A stretch of 64,000 bases of DNA. Source: Methanocella_A sp049676595 (GTDB lineage Archaea > Halobacteriota > Methanocellia > Methanocellales > Methanocellaceae). The translations under genes and the position numbers were made by a program. Of the stretch, positions 42,893-49,826 are shown piece by piece; positions within the stretch are counted from its first letter, which is position 1, and each line of letters begins with the position of its first letter. The stretch covers positions 1,674,001 through 1,738,000 of the forward strand of contig NZ_CP187259.1 in assembly GCF_049676595.1 (NCBI RefSeq), in the 5' to 3' direction. The notes beneath the pieces were generated by a model. That model did not search any database, was not told where the DNA came from, and was given only the letters and a program-made list of their open reading frames with translations.

Positions 42893-43059
42893 ACGATCGC
42901 TGCGCTGTGCCAGAAACACAGATTAATACAGATGCCACAGATTGCACAGATACAAGTTAATAAGTATCAGATAGTCCAGCTACAGTTTTTCTTCACTGGT
43001 CATCTGTGAAATCTGTGGCATCTGTATCATCTGTGATCCTGGCACAGCGCAGCGATCGT
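42893..43059. repeat. Family B palindromic element B5
   Basis: Arms 42893-42924 and 43028-43059 are 32-bp inverted repeats with a few mismatches. Inner ATCTGTGAAATC/GCCACAGATT copies extend the pairing. It sits directly downstream of the 43083-44081 gene. Confidence 0.8.
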
Positions 43060-43082
43060 TTTCTTGAGTCGCTCTGTTAAAA

Positions 43083-44081
43083 TCAGGTTAAAATCTTGGA
43101 TAGATCGACATTGCGCGCAACCTCGTCCTTGATGGTCTTAATCTTCTTCTCATCCGTAGGATCGATGCGGGCGATCATCCGGTCGACGATCTCGGAAGCT
43201 GACAACGTGTCTTCCTTGACTGAGATCATGGGCACCCCGAGGAACCGGGCCCGGTTGATGACTTCCTGGGCGGGTAACAGGCCTCCGGTCAGGATGATGC
43301 AGGATGTAGAAGTATTCAGGGCGGTGAGCAGGATGTCGCTGCGGTCGCCGCCGGTGATCACGGCCTTGTTGCGGGCGCGCTCGAAGTAGCGGAGCGCTGA
43401 TTCTCTGGACATGGCACCTATCAGGGTCTTCTCGACGATGTTGTTCAGGTTTTCATTACCTGTCAGGACGATGCCGTTCAGCTCTTCCACGATCTCGAAA
43501 ACGTGCAGCGTCCGCAAAGACGCTGTATAGGGTATCATGCCTACGATGGGAATGCCCTTGCTGATCAGGAAATTTTCTATGCCCACGTCGTTGCAGAGGT
43601 TCAGGATGACGCCTTTGAGGGGTATTTTCCGGTAGTCCAGGTAGTCTTTGATCATGGCGACCCTGTCGAGCGATTCCGGGGTGGCGTCGGAGAGCAGGAT
43701 CAGGTCGGACTTGAACCTCTCTACGATGTCGTACGACGACAGCCCGTAGAGGAAGCCCATCGTGACGTTCTCCATGCCTTCGATGATCATCAGTTCTTTA
43801 TCTGCGGCGACTTTTTTGTAGGCGTCGGCCACCTGGTCCATGGTGAGCGAGGGCATTTTTTCCCTCGGGAACGGGCACAGGTCGCCGGGGTTGGCTTCGA
43901 AGTCGACCAGGGCCTGCATCAGGTATGCATCTTCCTCGACCCTCTGGCCGTTGACTGTGATCATCTTTTCCTGGAACGGCTTGAAAAATCCCGTGTACAC
44001 TCTGGAGTTCAAAGCGATGCCCAGCGTGATCACTGTCTTGCCGCTTTTTGCGTTGATGGAGCTGATAAAAACCGACTTCAT
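43083..44081 (-). CDS. BioD-like P-loop plus DRTGG domain protein
   Basis: The 332-aa protein has an N-terminal dethiobiotin-synthetase-like P-loop domain (SVFISSINAKSGKTVITLGIAL; MIIEGMENV; GVILNLCND) and a C-terminal DRTGG domain (about 205-310; ERARNKAVITGGDRSDILLTAL; CIILTGGLLPAQEVINRA). The same two modules form the N-terminal regulatory part of long bacterial phosphate acetyltransferases. In archaea they stand alone with unknown role, perhaps sensing acetyl-CoA metabolism. ATG 44081 is preferred to the frame's first ATG at 44186. Confidence 0.82.
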   Translation of the reverse strand: MKSVFISSINAKSGKTVITLGIALNSRVYTGFFKPFQEKMITVNGQRVEEDAYLMQALVDFEANPGDLCPFPREKMPSLTMDQVADAYKKVAADKELMIIEGMENVTMGFLYGLSSYDIVERFKSDLILLSDATPESLDRVAMIKDYLDYRKIPLKGVILNLCNDVGIENFLISKGIPIVGMIPYTASLRTLHVFEIVEELNGIVLTGNENLNNIVEKTLIGAMSRESALRYFERARNKAVITGGDRSDILLTALNTSTSCIILTGGLLPAQEVINRARFLGVPMISVKEDTLSASEIVDRMIARIDPTDEKKIKTIKDEVARNVDLSKILT

Positions 44082-44294
44082 CCTTTTGCCTGCCAAGCTA
44101 AGTATGGCCACGATCTTATTAACACTTTCCGTTTTTAAAATGTAGGGGCGAGTGGAGCGGTTCCATCCCTGCGGCCGGGAAGGCACGCCTGTGCACGACT
44201 AGTTACAGGTTCCGGGGCCTCTGCTTTGCACACCGACATCCGGCCGGTGCGGTGGGATCTGGCGACGTATCCGGGTACAGGACATATCTACAGA

Positions 44295-44397
44295 CCGTTT
44301 TTCGCCCAAAAACATATTATAACTCATATTTACCGTTTATTTTTTAAAAAAGAGCCGTTTTTCTGCCAATTTCGCATTTTAAACTCAAAATATTTTT
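44295..44397. repeat. Imperfect 60-bp-period direct repeat upstream of secreted-protein gene
   Basis: CCGTTTTTC at 44295 and again at 44355 begin similar AT-rich stretches (each with a TAACTCA or AAACTCA core, then ATATTTA-like ends). The repeat lies 60-160 bp upstream of the 44458 gene and may be a doubled promoter or operator. The rest of the gap 44082-44454 shows nothing. Confidence 0.45.
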
Positions 44398-44457
44398 AAC
44401 AAGGCTTCCCGAACATCGTAACGAAGCAACGTAACAGGAGGCATAGTTGATAGCATG

Positions 44458-45042
44458 ATGAAAAAATTGTTTGTTCTGGCGTTAGTAACGCTGGCGGCGC
44501 TCGTGTTTGCGGGCCCCGCGATGGCCCAGGGTTATGGCATGGGTGCAGGTATGGCCGGGGGTGCAGGTATGGCCGGTGATGTTTCATATGGTGCACCTCA
44601 GGACTGCATGGCCACGGTTTCATGTAATATTCCCGCAACGCAGATGGTTCCGTACATGACCTCGGCTCAGGCGATGCAGACTGTGAACTATCCGGTGACC
44701 GTGCCCAGGCAGGCAACTGTTACCGTACCCAAGACTGTAGTCGTGCCGGAGCAGGTGCCGGTGACCACCTACGAGACGGCCTGTGCACAGACTCAGGTAC
44801 CTGTCCAGGTGCCCCAGGTTGCATACCAGCCTGTGACGACTATGATCCCGCAGACTAAGACCTTCTGCCTCGGTGACACGGCCGCAGGTGCAGGTATCGG
44901 TGCGGCAGGTGCCGGCCCGGGTAGCGCGGGTCTCGGCACCGCAGGCGCTGGCATGGGTGCCGGCGCAGGCGCCGGAGCGGGCTCGATGATGAGGGCTCCC
45001 GGTGCTGCCGGAGCCGCAGGAACTTCTGCCCCGGCCAGGTAA
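44458..45042 (+). CDS. Secreted low-complexity protein (Gly/Met, Val/Pro/Gln and Gly/Ala blocks)
   Basis: The 194-aa protein starts at ATG 44458 (ATG 44455 is adjacent). A signal peptide (KKLFVLALVTLAALVFAGPAMA) is followed by a Gly/Met-rich segment and a central Val/Pro/Gln/Thr region (YPVTVPRQATVTVPKTVVVP; VPVQVPQVAYQPVTTMIPQT) with four cysteines in the mature protein. The C-terminus is Gly/Ala-rich (GAGIGAAGAGPGSAGLGTAG). AGGAGG lies upstream and a strong terminator downstream. The composition suggests an extracellular structural or adhesive protein; no known family is recognised. Confidence 0.72.
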   Translation: MKKLFVLALVTLAALVFAGPAMAQGYGMGAGMAGGAGMAGDVSYGAPQDCMATVSCNIPATQMVPYMTSAQAMQTVNYPVTVPRQATVTVPKTVVVPEQVPVTTYETACAQTQVPVQVPQVAYQPVTTMIPQTKTFCLGDTAAGAGIGAAGAGPGSAGLGTAGAGMGAGAGAGAGSMMRAPGAAGAAGTSAPAR

Positions 45043-45104
45043 ACTGTAAGAAGACTGTAAGTAGCGGCTGTGAATTGAATAAAGATTAACATATGCGACG
45101 GCTG

Positions 45105-45157
45105 CGGCCCGCCCTGAATGAGGCTACCCTTCCGAAACTGAATAATCGGGCGGGCCG
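45105..45157 (+). terminator. Strong terminator hairpin after the secreted-protein gene
   Basis: CGGCCCGCCC (45105-45114) and GGGCGGGCCG (45148-45157) form a 10-bp all-GC stem. A T-rich run (TTTTTTATTTTT near 45175) follows 15-20 bp later. Confidence 0.6.
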
Positions 45158-45294
45158 TACAGTTCTCTTGCATTTTTTATTTTTCCTCTTTACCAGTATT
45201 ATGGTACAGGTTTCGTCCTCTACGTCCTATCGTAACCTTTATTCTACCAGGCGGAAGCTATAAAAACTAAGAGTAGTTAGACTGTGTGATCGTA

Positions 45295-45534
45295 ATGTAT
45301 ATCCCGATCGCGTTTTACAAAAACAGCCTTGTCCTGATCGACAATATGGATACTTTTGCATTGTACTACTGTTCCAGCGTCAAACAGAAGATGAGGCCGG
45401 CTCCGGGCGAGAATCCGGGCTATGATGGCGAAGGTATACCCTCCGAGCATGACTCAGATGAGGAAGTGGGCGGAGCGGGCTTCACCGCAGACGATTCATT
45501 CGCTGACTCGTTCGACGACGATGACGACCTGTAA
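45295..45534 (+). CDS. Small protein with strongly acidic C-terminus
   Basis: The 79-aa protein has a hydrophobic/aromatic first third (MYIPIAFYKNSLVLIDNMDT), one cysteine (YYCSS), then a disordered acidic tail ending FADSFDDDDDL. No homologous family is recognised. GTG 45286 and later ATGs are alternative starts. Expression is supported only by the open frame and codon pattern. Confidence 0.45.
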   Translation: MYIPIAFYKNSLVLIDNMDTFALYYCSSVKQKMRPAPGENPGYDGEGIPSEHDSDEEVGGAGFTADDSFADSFDDDDDL

Positions 45535-45585
45535 GGTCGTCATTTTTAGGGATTGTTACCCCTAAAGATCGTCACTGTAATATCG

Positions 45586-45903
45586 TTATCTTTGTCCTGT
45601 CTCGCACTGGCTCAGGAGTGCGGCGGCTGCATCCCCCGGAGTTTTAATTGGGAAGATGCTGTCGTCGATCCTGGGAATCAGATCGTGGATAGATGTTTCC
45701 TTTCCCTGGTACCTGCACTTGATCGGCGTACCATATGGGTAGATGTCCATAAGTTGTTTTTTATTTTCAATGGGGAACTTCACACCGCACGCTATGAGCT
45801 GGTCAACGATGTTAGCTTTCATTGTGTCCATCTCCCTGATATTTTCCGGAGTACCGGACGGAGCGCCAAGTATTGAAGGGTCTTCTACCATTTCATTCAC
45901 CAA
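45586..45903 (-). CDS. MTH865-like family protein
   Basis: The 105-aa small methanogen protein resembles the MTH865 family (EF-hand-like helical fold): MKANIVDQLIACGVKFPIEN, KKQLMDIYPYGTPIKCRYQG and RIDDSIFPIKTPGDAAAALL. The family has no known biochemical role. The N-terminal ~25 residues may be an extension. Single gene, in the gap before truD, with AT-rich promoter sequence at 45905-45950. Confidence 0.75.
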   Translation of the reverse strand: MVNEMVEDPSILGAPSGTPENIREMDTMKANIVDQLIACGVKFPIENKKQLMDIYPYGTPIKCRYQGKETSIHDLIPRIDDSIFPIKTPGDAAAALLSQCETGQR

Positions 45904-45990
45904 TATATATTACATAAATTCCATATAATTATAATATTTGCAGAATTATTATCATGGCAAATTAAAAAAGAGGCTAAACTATGTTGGTGT

Positions 45991-47286
45991 TTACTCCATG
46001 CAGCGGGGATCTCCTTTCATGTACTCCCGCAGCACAGTTGTCGCATAGCTACCGCTGGTGAGGAAGAACCGGGTTCTCGCAGAGCCTTCTTCTGCCTCAA
46101 AAGAGGGGTTTACGGGCAGCCTCATTTCTCTCCATATGCCTTGCGAGCTCAGCTCGGGTATGCCCGGGATCACAAAATCGGCAGGAGTTACGCGTGCTTC
46201 TCCGAGCACTTTCGCGCAGATCTCGTCCAGCTTTTCCACCGGGGTGCTTTTGCCGACCAGTGGCAAGACCAGGGTTACCTTTTTCCGCTTGTATAGGTAG
46301 TTGATGTCTGGCTTGTTCTTTTTTGTGACCTGCTCTATCTTCGATACGTCCGGTTTACCGTCCGGACCGTTAAAGCATACCGTGTCGCCTTCTCCAGGCT
46401 CTGAGATCGATATCTGCCGTAGCATGCGCTGGCTGAGCATCCTGTTGAACAGGAGCGACTGGTACGCGCTGACGAACATTTTCATCAGGGAGCCGGGCAG
46501 GGATCTGAACGCTCCTGCATAGTCTCCGGGTCTCTCTATCAGCCTGTGCATCATCGTGCGCTCGTATCTCAGGTTCAGGGGGTACAGTTCCAGGCCTTTC
46601 TTGAAGTCCCTGGTCTGGAATACATAGTTCCTAACCTCTATGTTCTCGGGGTTCTCATCGGGGAACGACCGGGCAATATAGTCCATGGCTGCGCCTTCCA
46701 GATCACCCTTGACCAGCTTCTCTCCCACGAGGTGGGTGATGGGGCGCCTGATGCCGAAGCGCTGGTATCCGAAATAGTTGGGGACACCACCTGCGGTGGT
46801 AATTTCTCCGGTAATAGCTGTCAGCCTGGCTTCCAGTTCCTGGACGGGTATACCGATGCCGGAAAGGCGGATGTCAAAGTTGTTGCCCGCCAGATCGCCC
46901 AGCACCAGCGGCTTGCTTGACCTGCCGACCGGGGTCAGCCTGATCCGGGGCAGGGTGACTTTCCTCAAGTCTTCCTCTGTCACGCCATAGATGCTGATAA
47001 GCTGGGTGGTAATCGCCCGCTTATCCTTTGTGCCTGCCACTCCTATTCTGTCATCGCTGATGCCGAGCTGCCGGGAAAGGTCGCGGATGAGGTGATGAGT
47101 TTCCCAGTTCTCTTTGGTCAGCCGCGCTACAAGGTAGCCACCGGAGTCCGCTGTTTTGAAGTCCGGGACTTCCTCCACGACAAAGTCGGAAGGGCTGGCT
47201 CGCAGCTTTCCTCCGATCCCTTCGTCATCGGTCAGGTAAGCCTCGATTCCCATCAGGCGCTCGAGCTCGTAGGGGCTTTGCTTCAT
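45991..47286 (-). CDS. truD: tRNA pseudouridine(13) synthase TruD
   Basis: The 431-aa enzyme isomerises U13 of tRNA to pseudouridine. The TruD signature GVAGTKDKRAITTQ (about residues 82-95) carries the catalytic Asp. N-terminal SPSDFVVEEVPDF and the later GGVPNYFGYQRFGIRRPITH block are also diagnostic, and a TruD insertion domain occupies the C-terminal half. It is the last gene of a tight operon pth2 - 47291-47746 - truD (gap 4 bp). Confidence 0.95.
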   Translation of the reverse strand: MKQSPYELERLMGIEAYLTDDEGIGGKLRASPSDFVVEEVPDFKTADSGGYLVARLTKENWETHHLIRDLSRQLGISDDRIGVAGTKDKRAITTQLISIYGVTEEDLRKVTLPRIRLTPVGRSSKPLVLGDLAGNNFDIRLSGIGIPVQELEARLTAITGEITTAGGVPNYFGYQRFGIRRPITHLVGEKLVKGDLEGAAMDYIARSFPDENPENIEVRNYVFQTRDFKKGLELYPLNLRYERTMMHRLIERPGDYAGAFRSLPGSLMKMFVSAYQSLLFNRMLSQRMLRQISISEPGEGDTVCFNGPDGKPDVSKIEQVTKKNKPDINYLYKRKKVTLVLPLVGKSTPVEKLDEICAKVLGEARVTPADFVIPGIPELSSQGIWREMRLPVNPSFEAEEGSARTRFFLTSGSYATTVLREYMKGDPRCME

Positions 47287-47290
47287 GGCA

Positions 47291-47746
47291 TCACGCGTGG
47301 TACTGGTCGAACTTGTCCGCAGAGGGCGCCGCCCCGTCCGCCGGGCGCTGGAAATTGATGACTGGCATGGGCACCGCGGGAGGCAGGCTCAGGTTCTGGG
47401 ATAACAATAGTGCCAGCGGAATGATCCGGGCCATCATGTTGTTAGCGATCTCATTCTGGACCTGCACGTCGGCGCGGCCGGCGTCCCAGTCAGCTTTTTC
47501 CTGGGCCGGATTACCTCCGACCTTATCGCAGAAGCCTTCGAAGCGGATGTAGCCGATGGACGGGTTGATGTAGTTGATCGCTACCGTGTACTCCACCCGG
47601 AGCACTTCGCCTGCGGGAGCCTTGTTTACTGTCGGGTTCCTGAGGTTGATGTCGTAGTTGACGTTGATGTTTCTGAACTTCGAGAGCTCTTCCAGCGGTA
47701 CGTGCCGCGTCGACTCTATTTTGCTGATGTTGAATCCCACTATCAT
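47291..47746 (-). CDS. Conserved archaeal protein between pth2 and truD, SecB-like fold possible
   Basis: This 151-aa protein is beta-rich in its first 80 residues (VGFNISKIESTRHVPLEELS; VLRVEYTVAINYINPSIGYI; RFEGFCDKVGG). A C-terminal helix (VQNEIANNMMARIIPLALLL) and a proline-rich tail follow. The layout resembles small SecB-like chaperone proteins of archaea, but I cannot confirm this from sequence alone. Gaps of 8 bp and 4 bp to pth2 and truD make co-expression with RNA-maturation genes nearly certain. Confidence 0.65.
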   Translation of the reverse strand: MIVGFNISKIESTRHVPLEELSKFRNINVNYDINLRNPTVNKAPAGEVLRVEYTVAINYINPSIGYIRFEGFCDKVGGNPAQEKADWDAGRADVQVQNEIANNMMARIIPLALLLSQNLSLPPAVPMPVINFQRPADGAAPSADKFDQYHA

Positions 47747-47754
47747 GTCTATCC

Positions 47755-48102
47755 CTACATTAGCTTGAGGTGTCCGACGATCTTATCCAGTTTGTCCGAC
47801 TCTGCAGGCCCCATGCCCAGCGCAGTAATGGTGCCCGGTGGGACGCAGGTCAGCCCCGCATCCTGGATGAGTGCTGTCGGTATATCTGCCCTTCTGGCCT
47901 CTTCCTTAAACCTGAACAGCTCCTCTGCCGAGTTCACTTTGAGGACGATCTTCTTCTGTCCTTCCCGCTTCCAGGCTTCCTGTACCGAAGGCCTTGCCCA
48001 TTCTGCTGCGGAGAGCGCGGCGTGAGCTACCTGTACGGCCATTTTGCCTTTCGGCAGCTTGAGGTCTTCCCTGACCAGTATGCACTGCTTGTATTCCGTC
48101 AT
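47755..48102 (-). CDS. pth2: Peptidyl-tRNA hydrolase, archaeal/eukaryotic type
   Basis: The 115-aa Pth2 enzyme releases peptides from stalled peptidyl-tRNA. Visible: QCILVREDLKLPKGKMAVQVAHAALSA (catalytic-site region), a lysine/glutamate-rich helix, and the C-terminal signature IQDAGLTCVPPGTITALGMGPA with family end HLKLM. Full usual length. First gene of the operon with 47291-47746 and truD. Confidence 0.95.
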   Translation of the reverse strand: MTEYKQCILVREDLKLPKGKMAVQVAHAALSAAEWARPSVQEAWKREGQKKIVLKVNSAEELFRFKEEARRADIPTALIQDAGLTCVPPGTITALGMGPAESDKLDKIVGHLKLM

Positions 48103-48282
48103 TCTTGTTACCGGCTATATGCTCTTGTGGCCTTTCTAATATATATTGACTGTCACGTCTGCCGGGCTGCGCCCGGTACATCTCATATTATAATACACGA
48201 CACATATGCAAATTTATATTTAATATTAGGCTGTTATGATACTATTAACTGCCATGCAAGCAATTACTACTGATACCGATAG

Positions 48283-48370
48283 ATTATAGTCCTTTGTGAA
48301 AGGTTTCATACTGTCGGGCAGGTCATGGACACTGCCCGACAGTATAATACCTTTCAAGAATGACTATAAT
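48283..48370. repeat. Three-tier nested palindrome upstream of geranylgeranyl reductase
   Basis: Three perfect pairings share one centre: ATTATAGTC/GACTATAAT (48283-48291 with 48362-48370), GAAAGGT/ACCTTTC (48298-48304 with 48349-48355), and ATACTGTCGGGCAG/CTGCCCGACAGTAT (48308-48321 with 48332-48345). Internal loops are symmetric (6+6 and 3+3 nt), with a 10-nt apical loop. It lies 46 bp before the start codon, so it is either a leader RNA hairpin or a small mobile palindrome. Confidence 0.8.
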
Positions 48371-48415
48371 AACTGGCCGGTATATTTACCGCAGTATACT
48401 GACGATGGGGTTACG

Positions 48416-49600
48416 ATGGACTACGACGTCATAGTCGTGGGCGCGGGGCCTGCGGGCTCCATGGCCGCTAAATACGCTGCGCTGAACGGCGCAAAAACGC
48501 TGCTGCTGGAAGAGCACGGACAGGTAGGCTCTCCGGTCGCGTGTACCGGCCTGATCAGCCGGAACGCGCTGGACGAGTGCGAGCTGGACGAAGGCGGCTT
48601 TATCAATAAGCGGATTCGCGGTGCCTTTGTGCACTCCCCGAACAACCGCAACATCCTGCTCGACGGTAAGCGGACCATGGCTTACGTGGTAGAGCGGAAG
48701 ATCATGGACCGGGAAATGGCCCGGCGTGCCGTGAACGTCGGGGCAGAAATCCTGATTAGCACTAAGGCGGAAGGCATCACTAAAATCCCCGGGGGTGTCT
48801 CGGTCAAGGTCACCGGACCCGACGGGCCGGAGGAAATCACCGCAAGCGTCGTGATCGGCGCGGACGGGGTGAAAAGCAAGATTGCCCGGGCCGCGGGCCT
48901 CGGCAACCTGCCTCATGTCTGCTCGGCTATTCAGGTCGAAGCGGCTTACGAGCCCCGGAACCCCGATTTTGTAGAGATGTTCTCCGGGAGCCGGTACTGT
49001 CCAAAGTACTTTGCGTGGGCGGTTCCCACGTCAGGCGACTGCTGCCGGGTGGGCCTGCTCTCCGACGAGCACGCGCACGAGTACCTTCAGCGTCTGCTGA
49101 CCGAGCACGAGATCGTCTCGAAGAAGGCCAGGTCTGCGGTCGACCTGATCATGGGTGGAGTGCCGGTGGGTACGCTGAAGCGCACGGTCACGGATAACGT
49201 CCTGATCGTTGGCGATGCGGCCGGCCAGGTAAAGCCGGTCTCTTATGGTGGCATTTACACTGGCGCGAGGTGTGCCCGTATTGCCGGAGAAGTCGCAGCT
49301 AAGGCTGCGGTCGCCGGGGATGCCAGCTCTGGCAGGCTCATGGAGTACGAGCGCCGGTGGCGGGCTGACATCGGCAGAGAGCTGATGCTGATGATGCGGT
49401 TCCGGCAGATGTACGGCCGCATGACAGACACCGATCTCAACGAGGCACTGGCCTTGCTGGACGATCCGGAAATTTCGGAAGCGATGACAAAATACGGCGA
49501 CATCGACAGGCCTTCCCAGCTCGCCTTCGAGCTGCTGAAGCTGTCCAGAAACAGGGGTATGTGGCGGCTGATGGGCCTGCTGGCAAAACTGTTGTTTTAA
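48416..49600 (+). CDS. Geranylgeranyl reductase family protein (archaeal lipid saturation)
   Basis: The 394-aa FAD enzyme hydrogenates isoprenoid chains of archaeal lipids, acting at the membrane face. The N-terminal dinucleotide fold YDVIVVGAGPAGSMAAKYAA, the VVIGADGVKS motif, substrate-side cysteines (SPVACTGLISRNAL) and the C-terminal FAD motif NVLIVGDAAGQVKPVSYGGI are typical of the GGR family. ATG 48416 is chosen: the FAD motif begins right after it, while the open frame to 48296 only translates the palindrome. Confidence 0.93.
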   Translation: MDYDVIVVGAGPAGSMAAKYAALNGAKTLLLEEHGQVGSPVACTGLISRNALDECELDEGGFINKRIRGAFVHSPNNRNILLDGKRTMAYVVERKIMDREMARRAVNVGAEILISTKAEGITKIPGGVSVKVTGPDGPEEITASVVIGADGVKSKIARAAGLGNLPHVCSAIQVEAAYEPRNPDFVEMFSGSRYCPKYFAWAVPTSGDCCRVGLLSDEHAHEYLQRLLTEHEIVSKKARSAVDLIMGGVPVGTLKRTVTDNVLIVGDAAGQVKPVSYGGIYTGARCARIAGEVAAKAAVAGDASSGRLMEYERRWRADIGRELMLMMRFRQMYGRMTDTDLNEALALLDDPEISEAMTKYGDIDRPSQLAFELLKLSRNRGMWRLMGLLAKLLF

Positions 49601-49826
49601 GCGTTATGGCCTGTAAGGGCTATTAATGGCGATATTGCTGCCTGTAGTTAGAACTGGCGGCAATAATCGGTTAAAAAGCAAATGCAACCGACGTTCGTTA
49701 ATATTTACTAATTATGGAGTAAATACGAACTCTATTTATACTTCCAGCCCAAACCACTGGCTTATATCGAAAAATCGGCCATATATAGGCGATTTGCACT
49801 TTTAATTGGAAAGGTGGGTAAAAACG

